A stretch of 64,000 nucleotides of DNA from HK1 sp965221725 (lineage in GTDB: Bacteria; Pseudomonadota; Gammaproteobacteria; HK1): the NCBI GenBank assembly GCA_965221725.1, contig OZ244909.1, forward strand, positions 558,001 to 622,000, written 5' to 3'. Position 1 is the first letter of the stretch. Every line of letters begins with the position of its first letter. Below, in pieces: positions 53,477-61,941 of the stretch. Both the position numbers and the translations under genes were made by a program. Below the pieces are notes generated by a model. The model was not told where the DNA came from and searched no databases. It worked only from the letters and a program-made list of their open reading frames with translations.

Positions 53477-53711
53477 CGCCTGGATTCCTCCCGCCACGCC
53501 CGCCGAGTGCCGTCAGGCGGCAGAGGGTCGCGCGCAGATCCGAACCCTGTCAACGTCGATCGGCGGGAGCGGCCTTCGAAGCCGGACGGGGGCGCCGCCC
53601 GCTGCCGCGCCCGGCCCGAGAACCGCAAACATTCCCGATGCCAGGCACTTGCGTCGGGTCATCATGTCACCCGGTTTTGGGATCGCCCCGCCTTCGTGCG
53701 ACGATCGCTGC

Positions 53712-54212
53712 ATGCAGTGTCCGTTTTGCGACGAGCAGGATACGCGGGTCGTCGACTCGCGGCTTGCGCTCGATGGGGCCCAGGTGCGGCGTCGGCGGGA
53801 GTGTACGCGCTGCCGGGAGCGGTTCACCACGTGGGAGACGGCGGAGATCGCTCTCCCCCGGATCGTCAAGAGCGACGGGGCGCGGGTGCGGTTCGACGAG
53901 CACAAGCTGCGCGCGGGGATGCTGCGGGCAAGCGAGAAGCGTCCCGTGGCCAGCGAGGCGATCGAGGCCGCGATCGGTCGCATCAGGCGCCGGCTGATGC
54001 GCTCCGGGGAACGCGAGGTCGACTCGCGGACGGTGGGGGAAGCGGTCATGGACGCGCTGCGGGACCTCGACCCGGTCGCCTATGTCCGGTTCGCATCGGT
54101 CTACCGCAAGTTCGAGGACGTGAGCGAATTCCGCGACGAGATCGAGCGCCTGGAGAGCGAGCCGCCGCCGGAGGCGCGGCGCAGCCAGATTCCCCTGATC
54201 CCCGATGACTGA
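53712..54212 (+). CDS. nrdR: Transcriptional repressor NrdR
   Basis: Nucleotide-sensing repressor of ribonucleotide reductase genes. A 166-residue protein with an N-terminal zinc ribbon (CPFCDEQDTRVVDSR and RRECTRCRERFTTWE) and an ATP-cone domain (LPRIVKSDGARVRFDEHKLR to VGEAVMDALRDLDPVAYVRF). ATG 53712 (MQCPFC) is the family start. The last 8 bases overlap ribD, so the two are translated together; this is the usual first gene of the nrdR-rib-nusB operon. Confidence 0.97.
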   Translation: MQCPFCDEQDTRVVDSRLALDGAQVRRRRECTRCRERFTTWETAEIALPRIVKSDGARVRFDEHKLRAGMLRASEKRPVASEAIEAAIGRIRRRLMRSGEREVDSRTVGEAVMDALRDLDPVAYVRFASVYRKFEDVSEFRDEIERLESEPPPEARRSQIPLIPDD

Positions 54213-55455
54213 CCGCCGCCGCGACGGCGCCACCGGCACCACGGGAGACGACGTGGTGGGCGGCGGCGCCACGGGCGAAGGGGTCGCGGACGAAAGGGTG
54301 ACCGGTGAAGGGGTCAGTGGTGAAGGGGTCAGTGGCGAAGGGGCCGGGGGAGACGTCGACCGCCGCCACATGGGGCGCGCGCTGGCGCTGGCCCGGCGGG
54401 GCCTCTGCTCGACCGATCCCAACCCCCGGGTCGGCTGCGTGATCGCGCACGGCGCGCGGATCGTCGGCGAGGGATGGCACCGGTTTGCCGGCGAACCCCA
54501 CGCCGAAATCCACGCCCTCGCCGCGGCCGGCGGCAAGGCGGCCGGAGCCACCGCCTACGTGACGCTGGAACCGTGTCGCCACCGCGGGCGCACCGGGCCC
54601 TGCACCCAGGCGCTCGTCGAGGCGCGGGTGGCCAGGGTGGTGGCGGCGATGCGCGACCCCGACCCGAGGGTGGCGGGGCAAGGCTTCGCCGAGCTTGCCG
54701 CGGCCGAGATCGAGATCGAGGCCGGACTTCTGGAAGCGGAAGCGCGGGATCTGAACCGTGGCTTCGTCTCCCGGTTCGAGCGCGGCCGCCCCTGGGTGCG
54801 CTGCAAGCTCGCCGCGACCCTGGACGGTCGGACCGCCACTGCGGTGGGCGAGAGCCGGTGGATCACCGGCGCGGCGGCGCGGGCCGACGTGCATCGGTTG
54901 CGCGCGCAGGCCGGCGCCGTCCTCACCGGCATCGGTACGCTGGTTGCGGACGACCCCCGGCTCGACGCCCGCGTGGACGATACCGACTGCCTTGCCCCGC
55001 CGATGCGCGTTATCGTCGACTCGCGCCTGCGCACCCCGCCCGGGGCGCGGGTGTTCTCGGCCCCCGGCCGCGTCCTCGTCGTCACGGGCCGGGAGGCGCC
55101 CCCGTCCCCGGCCCTGCTCGATGCGGGGGCGGAGATCATCTCGCTGCCGGGCGACGCGGGACGGGTCGCGCTCGGTGCCCTGATGGCCGTTCTGGCCGAG
55201 CGCGGCGTCAACGAGGTCCACACCGAATGCGGCCCGACCCTGGCCGGAGCGCTGCTCGAAGCGGGCCTGGTCGATGAAGTGGTGGCGTATCTCGCCCCGG
55301 CGCTGCTCGGCGACGCCGCGCGGGGAATGTTCACGCTGCCGGCCGTCGCCGCGATGCGGGATCGGGTCGGGCTCCGGATCACCGGCGTGGCGCGGATCGG
55401 GGACGACCTGCGCATCGACGCCCGCCCGCGTCCCGGCGCCGGCGCCGGCCCTTGA
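54205..55455 (+). CDS. ribD: Bifunctional riboflavin deaminase/reductase with N-terminal repeat tract
   Basis: Diaminohydroxyphosphoribosylaminopyrimidine deaminase (zinc site HAEIHAL and EPCRHRGRTGPC, with PNPRVGCVI) followed by a 5-amino-6-(5-phosphoribosylamino)uracil reductase domain (WVRCKLAATLDGRTATAVGE to NEVHTECGPTLAGALLEAGL). The 416-residue protein is long because its first ~50 residues form a Gly/Glu-rich tract of ~5-residue units (VTGEGVSGEGVSGEGAGGD) before the real domain start at DRRHMGRALALARR. The tract is encoded by ~15-bp tandem repeats at about 54240-54350. Overlaps nrdR by 8 bases. Confidence 0.95.
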   Translation: MTDRRRDGATGTTGDDVVGGGATGEGVADERVTGEGVSGEGVSGEGAGGDVDRRHMGRALALARRGLCSTDPNPRVGCVIAHGARIVGEGWHRFAGEPHAEIHALAAAGGKAAGATAYVTLEPCRHRGRTGPCTQALVEARVARVVAAMRDPDPRVAGQGFAELAAAEIEIEAGLLEAEARDLNRGFVSRFERGRPWVRCKLAATLDGRTATAVGESRWITGAAARADVHRLRAQAGAVLTGIGTLVADDPRLDARVDDTDCLAPPMRVIVDSRLRTPPGARVFSAPGRVLVVTGREAPPSPALLDAGAEIISLPGDAGRVALGALMAVLAERGVNEVHTECGPTLAGALLEAGLVDEVVAYLAPALLGDAARGMFTLPAVAAMRDRVGLRITGVARIGDDLRIDARPRPGAGAGP

Positions 55456-55519
55456 GCGCGGCGACCCGGCCGACCGCGATGCAGAAGTTCGCGCCAGGAC
55501 GGAGTTCGCTCCCGAAATG

Positions 55520-55575
55520 GTCCCGAAATGGACGCTCCGGAGGTCGAAATTCCGCTGGAATCGCATCATGGTCCG
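55520..55575. repeat. Dispersed ~55 bp repeat, copy A
   Basis: Matches 62634-62690 in a mostly conserved string (CCCGAAATGG, GGACGC-CCGGA, TCGAAAT-CCGC-GG-ATCGCA) in the same orientation. Here it lies in the ribD-ribE spacer, in which I see no gene and no FMN riboswitch. A G/C-rich inverted segment near 55660-55700 could form a hairpin. Confidence 0.6.
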
Positions 55576-55728
55576 GCCTCTCCGTGCGTCGGCAGGAATG
55601 ACCGACCGCAACCCCGCCATGGCGCAACGTCACCGCGGTTCGGGAAATGTGGTACGCGTCCCCGCTCCCCCCGGGTGCCCTGCAAGGGCGGGGGGGCGGG
55701 AACGGCCAACCATCAGGAGTCGACCACG

Positions 55729-56331
55729 ATGTTCACGGGAATCGTTCAGGCCGTGGGTCGGATCGAGAAGCGGATCGAGCACCCCTCGGGAGACGTGTCG
55801 CTGCTCGTCGACACCGCCGACATCGCGACAGCCGACATCGCGATCGGGGATTCGATCTGCGTGAGCGGCGTATGCCTCACCGCGGTCGAGGTGACCCCCG
55901 CCGGGTTCCGGGCCGACGTTTCGGCGGAATCGCTGGCCCGCACCACCCTGAGCCGGCTCGCGGTCGGCCACCGGGTCAACCTGGAGCTGGCGCTGACGCC
56001 GCACACACGTCTCGGAGGCCACCTCGTCTCCGGCCACGTCGACGGCGTCGGGGAGTTGCTCGCGCGATGGGACGATGCGCGTTCCGTCCGGTTCGAGTTC
56101 CGGGCGCCGGAGGCACTGGCCCGGTACATCGCGGAGAAGGGCTCGGTGTGCATCGACGGCACCAGCCTCACCGTCAACGGGGTGAACGGCGCGGGGTTCG
56201 ACGTGAACATCGTGCCCCATACCCTGCGTGCGACCACGTTCGGCGCGCTCCGCCCGGGCGATACGGTGAACATCGAGGTCGACCAGATCGCGCGCTACGT
56301 CGAACGGCTGCTCGCCGGGCGAGAGGCGTAA
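55729..56331 (+). CDS. ribE: Riboflavin synthase alpha chain
   Basis: Dismutates two 6,7-dimethyl-8-ribityllumazines to riboflavin and a pyrimidine. Two lumazine-binding domains in tandem: MFTGIVQAVGRIEKR to SGVCLTAVEV, and TRLGGHLVSGHVDGVGEL to CIDGTSLTVNGVNG. The 200-residue length is normal. ATG 55729 is the invariant family start. Confidence 0.96.
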   Translation: MFTGIVQAVGRIEKRIEHPSGDVSLLVDTADIATADIAIGDSICVSGVCLTAVEVTPAGFRADVSAESLARTTLSRLAVGHRVNLELALTPHTRLGGHLVSGHVDGVGELLARWDDARSVRFEFRAPEALARYIAEKGSVCIDGTSLTVNGVNGAGFDVNIVPHTLRATTFGALRPGDTVNIEVDQIARYVERLLAGREA

Positions 56332-56620
56332 TCGCTGGCGTCGGCGCGCGGGCGAAGATCATCGGCGAACCGCCAGGGCCATTCAAAAACCACGGCTGCG
56401 AAGCACTGACCGCCGATCCCCGGCCATCGACCGGATTGTCGGCGCCATGGGCCACGCCCGGGCACCCGGTGGGTCATCGGCCGGGATTCTTGAATCGCCC
56501 CAACCGCCCCGGACGGGCGGTCCCTTCATTGCGCGGGATCGACCGGGGCGGGCAGAATGCGGCCCCCGACCATGAAGCGCCGCGCCGCCGGTGGCGCGCG
56601 CGATGCAGGGCCTTCGGCCG
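56332..56620. other. Spacer between ribE and ribBA
   Basis: No gene and no recognised riboswitch. A CCAGGGCCATTCAAAAAC string near 56370 resembles the IS terminus region (CCAGGGC-TATTCAAAAGTCC), possibly a trace of an old insertion, but the match is short. Confidence 0.4.
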
Positions 56621-57754
56621 ATGTCATTCGACTCCATTGACGACCTCATCACCGAGTTCCGGAACGGGAACATGGTGGTGCTCGTCGACGACGAAGACCG
56701 CGAGAACGAGGGCGACCTCGTGATGCCCGCCGCCCACGTGACGCCCGAGGCGATCAACTTCATGGCCCGTTACGGACGCGGCCTGATCTGTCTGCCGATG
56801 ACCCGCGAGCGGTGCGACGCGCTCGGCCTGAAGCTGATGGTCGGCGACAATCGGGAGGCGCAGCGCACCCAATTCACCGTCTCCATCGACGCCGCCCGCG
56901 ACATCTCGACCGGAATTTCCGCCGCGGATCGCGCCGAGACCATCCATGCCGCGGTCCGTCAGGGGGCGAGGCCATCCGACTTCGTCCAACCCGGCCACGT
57001 ATTTCCGTTGATGTCGGAGCCCGGCGGCGTGCTCACCCGCGCCGGTCATACCGAAGCCGGCTGCGATCTCGCGAGGCTCGCGGGGCTCGAGCCCGCCGCC
57101 GTGGTCGTCGAGATCATGAACGAGGACGGGACGATGGCCCGGCGCCCCGACCTCGAACGGTTCGCCGAGCACCACGGACTCAAGGTCGGCACCATCGCGG
57201 ACCTCATCAAGTACCGGATGCTCAACGAGAAGACGGTGGAGCGCGTCGGCGAATGCCACCTTCCCACCGAGTTCGGCGAGTTCCGGCTCGTCGCCTTCCG
57301 GGCGAGGACGGACAACCGGATCCACTACGCGCTCGTCGCCGGAAAGATCGAGCCGGACACCCCGGCCCTGATCCGGGTCCACATTCACGACTCGCTCTAC
57401 GACCTCACCGGCAGCCTGCGTTCCGACGCCGGATGGCCGGTGGGCGATGCCCTGCGTCGCGTCGCGGCCGATGGCAACGGCGTGGTCGTGGTGCTGCGGC
57501 CTCCCGAACCGGCCGGCGAGATCATCGCTCGGATCGACGCCTACCGCCGGGAAGACGCGGGCGAGGCACGGCCGCAACCGGAACCGGGCGCCGACCTGCG
57601 CACCTTCGGCCTCGGCGCCCAGATTCTCGCCGACCTCGGGGTCCGGCGGATGCGGGTGCTGAGCGCACCGAAACGCCTCCATGCCCTGTCAGGCTTCGGC
57701 CTGGAGGTGGTCGAGTACATCGACGAACGCGATCCCGCCGGACGCGCGGCCTGA
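56621..57754 (+). CDS. ribBA: DHBP synthase with degenerate GTP cyclohydrolase II domain
   Basis: The N-terminal half is a complete 3,4-dihydroxy-2-butanone-4-phosphate synthase (LVDDEDRENEGDLVMPAAHV, FMARYGRGLICLPMTRERC, GVLTRAGHTEAGCDLARLA). The C-terminal half has the RibA fold (RLVAFRARTDNRIHYALVAG, LGLGAQILADLGVRRMRVLS type end) but the three zinc Cys are missing: where RibA has a VHSECLTGD-type motif with CDCG, this protein has RVHIHDSLYDLTGSLRSDAG. GTP cyclohydrolase II activity is therefore unlikely, as in the RibBX-type proteins of other proteobacteria; a separate ribA is expected elsewhere. ATG 56621 (MSFDSIDD) fits the family; ATG 56603 and GTG 56591 are alternatives. Confidence 0.93.
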   Translation: MSFDSIDDLITEFRNGNMVVLVDDEDRENEGDLVMPAAHVTPEAINFMARYGRGLICLPMTRERCDALGLKLMVGDNREAQRTQFTVSIDAARDISTGISAADRAETIHAAVRQGARPSDFVQPGHVFPLMSEPGGVLTRAGHTEAGCDLARLAGLEPAAVVVEIMNEDGTMARRPDLERFAEHHGLKVGTIADLIKYRMLNEKTVERVGECHLPTEFGEFRLVAFRARTDNRIHYALVAGKIEPDTPALIRVHIHDSLYDLTGSLRSDAGWPVGDALRRVAADGNGVVVVLRPPEPAGEIIARIDAYRREDAGEARPQPEPGADLRTFGLGAQILADLGVRRMRVLSAPKRLHALSGFGLEVVEYIDERDPAGRAA

Positions 57755-57777
57755 TTGTCGCGACGGAGCGGCTCACC

Positions 57778-58254
57778 GTGGCGCGGTACGACATCTCCCC
57801 CGCCGATTACGACGTGGCCGGCGCACGCATCGCCATCGCGGCGGCGCGGTTCAACGGCACCGTGGTGTCACGGCTGCTCGAAGGCGCCCTCGACACCCTG
57901 TCCCGATACGGCCCGAGTGCCGGCGACACCCCTGTGGTCCGGGTACCCGGGGCGTTCGAGCTTCCGTTGACGGCCCGCTGGCTGGCGCGGGACGGCAACG
58001 TGGACGCGGTCATCGCCCTCGGGGCGGTGATCCGGGGCGACACCCCGCACTTCGACTACGTATGCACGGAGGCCGCGCGCGGCCTCCAGGCCGTCGCGGC
58101 CGATACCGGCGTCCCCGTGATCTTCGGCGTCCTCACCTGCGACGACCAGGCCCAGGCCGACGCCCGCGCGGGGGGCGCGCACGGCAACAAGGGCTGCGAG
58201 GCGGCGCGGGCGGCCCTGGAGATGGTCACTCTGCGGCGCCGGCTCGGCGCCTGA
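57778..58254 (+). CDS. ribH: 6,7-dimethyl-8-ribityllumazine synthase
   Basis: Condenses the ribBA and ribD pathway products to lumazine, the precursor used by ribE. Visible: RIAIAAARFNGTVVSRLLEG, VPGAFELPLTARWLA, ALGAVIRGDTPHFDYVCTEA (active-site His) and GNKGCEAARAALEM. GTG 57778 is the best start: GGAG lies nine bases upstream and it gives 158 residues, the usual length. It begins 23 bases after the ribBA stop. Confidence 0.95.
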   Translation: MARYDISPADYDVAGARIAIAAARFNGTVVSRLLEGALDTLSRYGPSAGDTPVVRVPGAFELPLTARWLARDGNVDAVIALGAVIRGDTPHFDYVCTEAARGLQAVAADTGVPVIFGVLTCDDQAQADARAGGAHGNKGCEAARAALEMVTLRRRLGA

Positions 58255-58266
58255 CCGGGAGCCGCC

Positions 58267-58683
58267 GTGAACCACCGGGGCATTCGCAGCCGCACCCGCC
58301 GGGCGGCGCTGCAGGCGCTGTACCAGTGGCAAATGACCGGGCACTCGGCGGAAGAACTCCACGCGCAGTTCAGCGAGAACCCGCCGCCGGGCGGATTCGA
58401 TCCGGCCTTCTTCAACGCCCTGGTGAGCGGGGTGATCATCGACTTCGAGGCCCTCGATGCCGAAATCGCGGCCTTCGCCGACCGGCCGGTGGCCCAGCTC
58501 GACCCCGTCGAGCGCGCCATCCTGCGCATGGGTGCATACGAGTTGCGCTCCATGGTCGATGTGCCCTGGCGGACGGTGATCGACGAGGCGGTGGAGCTCG
58601 CCCGCACCTTCGGGGCAGCGCAGAGCCACAAGTACGTCAACGGCGTGCTCGACCGGGTGGCGCGCCGCCTGCGGCTGGAGTGA
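58267..58683 (+). CDS. nusB: Transcription antitermination factor NusB
   Basis: Binds boxA RNA with NusE for rRNA antitermination. A 138-residue all-helical protein: RRAALQALYQWQMTGHSAEE at the start and VPWRTVIDEAVELARTFGAA, SHKYVNGVLDRVARRLR at the end, both typical. GTG 58267 follows GGGAG. Usual neighbour of ribH and thiL. Confidence 0.95.
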   Translation: MNHRGIRSRTRRAALQALYQWQMTGHSAEELHAQFSENPPPGGFDPAFFNALVSGVIIDFEALDAEIAAFADRPVAQLDPVERAILRMGAYELRSMVDVPWRTVIDEAVELARTFGAAQSHKYVNGVLDRVARRLRLE

Positions 58684-58793
58684 ACGGCGCCGGCGGGCGT
58701 CGCGAGGGACCGACCATCGCGCGAGGCGATGCCGGTGCGCTCCGGGCCTCGGGAGTGTCCGGGCGGGGCAATTCCGGGCATACGCTCCCGTCC

Positions 58794-58984
58794 GGCCCGC
58801 ACTTCTCATCAGGTCAAGGCTGCGGACCCGGAGATGACTACGTTGGCTATGTTGAACACGGCATCGGGGTGGCCTGGGGTGCTCGATGGACTATCAAGGA
58901 CGCCTGCGCGCCCGGACTCGCGCTCGCCTTGCCCATCCAGCCCTCTCCGCGCCCTCGCTCGCAACCCGGCGAGAGATGAGGGCT
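58794..58984. repeat. MITE-like inverted-repeat element, copy 2
   Basis: Same family as 51181-51359 but inverted. The left end reads GCCCGCACTTCTCATCAGGT and the right end GAGAGATGAGGGCT; the inside includes CTATCAAGGACGCCTGCGCGC, matching GTACTGTCAAGTACGCCTG of copy 4. It lies between nusB and the truncated thiL, ending 7 bases before the thiL ATG, exactly where the missing 5' part of thiL should be. Confidence 0.85.
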
Positions 58985-58991
58985 AGCGGGA

Positions 58992-59924
58992 ATGGCCGAA
59001 GTGGGAGAGGAAGGCGAGCATGTCGCGGTGGCCCTCGACACCCTCGTCGGCGGGGTGCACTTCCCGGCCGACACCCCCGCCCCCGACATCGGATACAAGG
59101 CACTCGCGGTCAACCTGAGCGACCTCGCCGCGATGGGAGCGGTCCCGACCGAGGCGGTGGCAGTGGTCTCGATTCCCGGGCATCTCGGTCCGCAGTGGTT
59201 CGCGGAGTTCCGGGCGGGACTCGAGTCGCTGGCCGGCTCGCTGGGGATCGCGGTCGGCGCCATCGACACCGTGCCCGGCACCCTGTCGGTGAGTGTCGAG
59301 GTGCACGGGCGCTGCCCGGCCGGAGAGGCGCTGACCCGGGCCGGCGCCCGCGCCGGAGACCGGATCTTCGTCTCCGGGACGCTGGGAGACGCGGGGGGCG
59401 GGCTCGAAATCGCGTTGGGGAGGCGCCCGGAGCGCCCGGCCTCTCACGCTCGTGCGCTCGTCGCCCGGCTGCGCCGCCCACAGCCGAGACTGGCTCTCGG
59501 TGTCACGTTGCGCGGCGTCGCCAGCGCCGCCACCGATGTCTCGGACGGACTGTGTCAGGACCTGAGCCACATTCTTGCCGCCAGCGGGGTGGGCGCGCGC
59601 GTGGACGCAAGCCGCGTACCCCTGTCGCCCGCGCTCCGCGAGGTGATGGGAGAGAACGAGGCGCGATCGCTCGCGCTCTCGGCCGGCGACGACTACGAGC
59701 TGCTGTTCACCGTGGCGCCGGAGCGCGTGAATCGCATCGCCCCCCGCTTCATGGCCCTGGAAATCGCGGGGTCGGCGACCGAAATCGGGGGGATCAAGAT
59801 CGATCCCGGCCTGCGCCCGACCGAAATCGGAGTGATCGAGACCGCGCCCGGCCTGCGTCTGGAGGACGCCGCCGGGACCACGATGCCGGTGCCGGCGGGA
59901 TACCGGCACTTCCCGACGCCATGA
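58992..59924 (+). CDS. thiL: Thiamine-monophosphate kinase, N-terminally truncated
   Basis: ThiL phosphorylates thiamine monophosphate to the diphosphate cofactor. This 310-residue ORF has ALDTLVGGVHFPAD, IGYKALAVNLSDLAAMGA, RAGARAGDRIFVSGTLGDAG, SAATDVSDGLCQDLSHILAA and SAGDDYELLFTVAP, so most of ThiL is present. It lacks the first ~35-40 residues with the Mg/ATP motif GIGDDAA, and the usual GGDT motif is changed (GAIDT). The C-terminus has a 14-residue duplication (TEIGGIKIDPGLRP/TEIGVIETAPGLRL). ATG 58992 lies just after a repeat element. A second ORF at 61942 has exactly the missing motifs (see there). It may be inactive or work with that protein. Confidence 0.88.
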   Translation: MAEVGEEGEHVAVALDTLVGGVHFPADTPAPDIGYKALAVNLSDLAAMGAVPTEAVAVVSIPGHLGPQWFAEFRAGLESLAGSLGIAVGAIDTVPGTLSVSVEVHGRCPAGEALTRAGARAGDRIFVSGTLGDAGGGLEIALGRRPERPASHARALVARLRRPQPRLALGVTLRGVASAATDVSDGLCQDLSHILAASGVGARVDASRVPLSPALREVMGENEARSLALSAGDDYELLFTVAPERVNRIAPRFMALEIAGSATEIGGIKIDPGLRPTEIGVIETAPGLRLEDAAGTTMPVPAGYRHFPTP

Positions 59925-60291
59925 CGGGCGGGCGCGCCCGCAAGCAGATCCTGCCTCTCACCACCGTCGACCGACCGTCGTGCCTCCGGGCACATCCCCG
60001 GGCACCGAGAGTATCGGGCCGTCAGCGGCGCAGCGTTGCCGCAAGCGGCACGACAAGGCGGCCGAAGCCGGCCACTCGGCAACGAAGCGCGTCGCCAGCG
60101 GCGCAGCCCCCCCCTTTCCCGCGGCGATGGAACAGCGCTCGATGGCTTTCTCGACCGCCTGACGCGTTATCGGAAATTCCTATCCGATCCATGAGGATTC
60201 GATCTTGGATCCTCGCCTCGGATCGGCGCTACCGTGTGTACCGTCCATGGTGCGGGACAAAAGTCGCACCTCGAACGGAGGGGGATGCATC
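59925..60291. other. Intergenic region, no gene recognised
   Basis: Between thiL and the Calx-beta protein gene; open frames are Arg/Pro-rich and lack signatures. GGAGGGGG at its end serves as ribosome site for the next gene. Confidence 0.4.
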
Positions 60292-60822
60292 ATGAAGCAC
60301 TTCAACCATGGGAAGGTGGCGAGGACGGGTCTTCTTGTCGCGGCTGGCCTTGTACTGGCGGTTCCGGCCCACGCCGGGAACGTGACCGTGAAAGAGGGGG
60401 AAACAGCGCATTTCCAGATCACGGTGACTCCGAAGCAGGACCGCGGCGGCTCCACACGCATCCGCCTGTGGTACGACACGGACGGCGGCACCGCAGTTGA
60501 GGGAAGTGACTACGAGGCGGCGCATTCCTGGAAGCACAATGTCGCGGCCTGGAGCGGAAGTCCGGTGACCATCTCGGTGAAGACCTTCGAGGACGACGCG
60601 GTGGAAGGCGATGAGACCTTCAACATCCGGATGCGAAGAGTGGAGGTTCAGGCTCGTGGCCGATGGGGTCACATCTCCTGGAGGACCGTTCCAAGTTACA
60701 GATTCAATTTCAGCGGCGTGAAATCCGCGACCATCAGGGACACGACGCCGCGAGACAAGGAAAGGTCCTACGAGGAAGAGAAGTACGGCCCGAACTACAC
60801 CGGGCAGGTCTGGGGCGAATAA
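60292..60822 (+). CDS. Secreted single Calx-beta domain protein
   Basis: A 176-residue protein with a clear signal peptide (VARTGLLVAAGLVLAVPAHA, cleavage before GNVTV) and one Calx-beta-like domain (VKEGETAHFQITVTPKQDRG, ATIRDTTPRDKE, with DTDGGTAVEGSDYEA and FEDDAVEGDETFNIRMRRVE in the middle). This is the same module that is repeated in the giant autotransporter. ATG 60292 has GGAGGGGG upstream. It sits between thiL and pgpA, which are normally adjacent, so it is probably an insertion into the conserved order. Confidence 0.8.
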   Translation: MKHFNHGKVARTGLLVAAGLVLAVPAHAGNVTVKEGETAHFQITVTPKQDRGGSTRIRLWYDTDGGTAVEGSDYEAAHSWKHNVAAWSGSPVTISVKTFEDDAVEGDETFNIRMRRVEVQARGRWGHISWRTVPSYRFNFSGVKSATIRDTTPRDKERSYEEEKYGPNYTGQVWGE

Positions 60823-60992
60823 GACGTAGCCCGTGCGTTCGGGTAGACGGGCGGCAGGTTCGGGGAGTTGCTGCTGTCCGGGGCTGTCCGGGCTATCTGG
60901 AGTCAGGGTACTGCCGTACGGGCGGCGCATGGCCGCAGTGGGTTCCACCCGGGGAGGCGTCGGCCGCCGTGGCCGATGCCTCCCCGCCCTTG

Positions 60993-61220
60993 AGCCCGGA
61001 AATTTCGCCGATTCGCGAAGCGAGGGCGCGGAGATGGCTGACTTCGCAAGGCAAATGCGAATCAGGGCGCGCAGGCGTACCCGCAGGTACGGAGCGAGCT
61101 TGCGAAGCAAGCAGCATCAAGCACCCCGGGCCACCCCCAAGCCACACCCCGGCCGCGCTCAACGCAGTGAAACCAGTCAGATCCGGGCCCGCAGCCGTGA
61201 AGGGGTGAAGTTTCCGGGTT
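60993..61220. repeat. MITE-like inverted-repeat element, copy 3
   Basis: Same orientation as copy 1, with diverged ends (GCCCGGAAATTTCGCC at left; right end reads AACCCGGAAACTTCACC on the minus strand) and inserted sequence near 61080-61130 that adds about 50 bases. Inner blocks GAGGGCGCGGAGATGGCTG and GGGCGCGCAGGCGTAC match copy 1. It lies upstream of pgpA. Confidence 0.8.
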
Positions 61221-61259
61221 AGCCCCGGCAGCCGCAGTCCTCACCACGACCCGGGCATC

Positions 61260-61748
61260 GTGACCACCCCTTCCCCCACCCGTCATCCGCGACCCCGGTC
61301 GGCGCTGCACTGGATCGCGTTCGGCGCGGGGGCCGGCCTCGCTCCGTGGGCCCCCGGCACTGCGGGCACCGTCGTCGCGGTTCCGATCTACCTGGCGCTC
61401 GGGGCCGCGCCACCGGCGATCTACGCGCTCGCGACGGCATTGGTCATCGGGGCCGGAGTCTGGCTCTGCGGGCGCACCGCGAGCGATCTCGGCGTGCATG
61501 ATCACCCCGGCATCGTGTTCGACGAGATCGGGGGGTTCCTGGTCACGATGACCGCGCTACCGTTCGAGTGGCCGTGGATCGTGGCGGGTTTCATCGCGTT
61601 CCGCGTCTTCGACGTCGCCAAGCCGTGGCCGGTTTCGCTCGCCGACCGCCGGGTCGGCGGGGGGCTCGGGATCATGCTCGACGACGTGATCGCCGGAGCC
61701 CTTGCATGCGCGGCACTGCACGCGGTGCGATACGGGTTCGGCCTCTAA
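61260..61748 (+). CDS. pgpA: Phosphatidylglycerophosphatase A
   Basis: Removes phosphate from phosphatidylglycerophosphate to give phosphatidylglycerol. A 162-residue membrane protein with GLAPWAPGTAGTVVAVPIYL near residue 27, FDEIGGFLVTM near 88, FIAFRVFDVAKPWPVSLADR near 112 and the acidic GIMLDDVIAGALA. Start GTG 61260. Copies of the repeat element flank it on both sides (60993-61220 and 61749-61936, the latter beginning directly after the stop codon). Confidence 0.94.
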   Translation: MTTPSPTRHPRPRSALHWIAFGAGAGLAPWAPGTAGTVVAVPIYLALGAAPPAIYALATALVIGAGVWLCGRTASDLGVHDHPGIVFDEIGGFLVTMTALPFEWPWIVAGFIAFRVFDVAKPWPVSLADRRVGGGLGIMLDDVIAGALACAALHAVRYGFGL

Positions 61749-61936
61749 CTCGCATTTCTCACCCGGTCACGGCTGCGGACACGGAGATGACTGCATTGGC
61801 TGCGTTGAATGCGACATGGAGGCGTCCCGGGGGCTCGCCGTACTGTCAAGTACGCCTGCGCACCCGAACTCGCGTTCGCCTTGCGAAACCAGCCATCTCC
61901 GCCCCCTCGCTCGCAACCTGGTGAGAAATGCGGGCT
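61749..61936. repeat. MITE-like inverted-repeat element, copy 4
   Basis: Opposite orientation to copy 1. Left end CTCGCATTTCTCACCCGG, right end GGTGAGAAATGCGGGCT, inner GTACTGTCAAGTACGCCTG. It begins right after the pgpA stop and ends 5 bases before the GTG of the ThiL-like ORF. Confidence 0.88.
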
Positions 61937-61941
61937 GACCC

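Noticed and set aside
55456..55728. FMN riboswitch upstream of ribE
   Set aside because: I looked for the conserved FMN-element strings and found none here or before ribBA.
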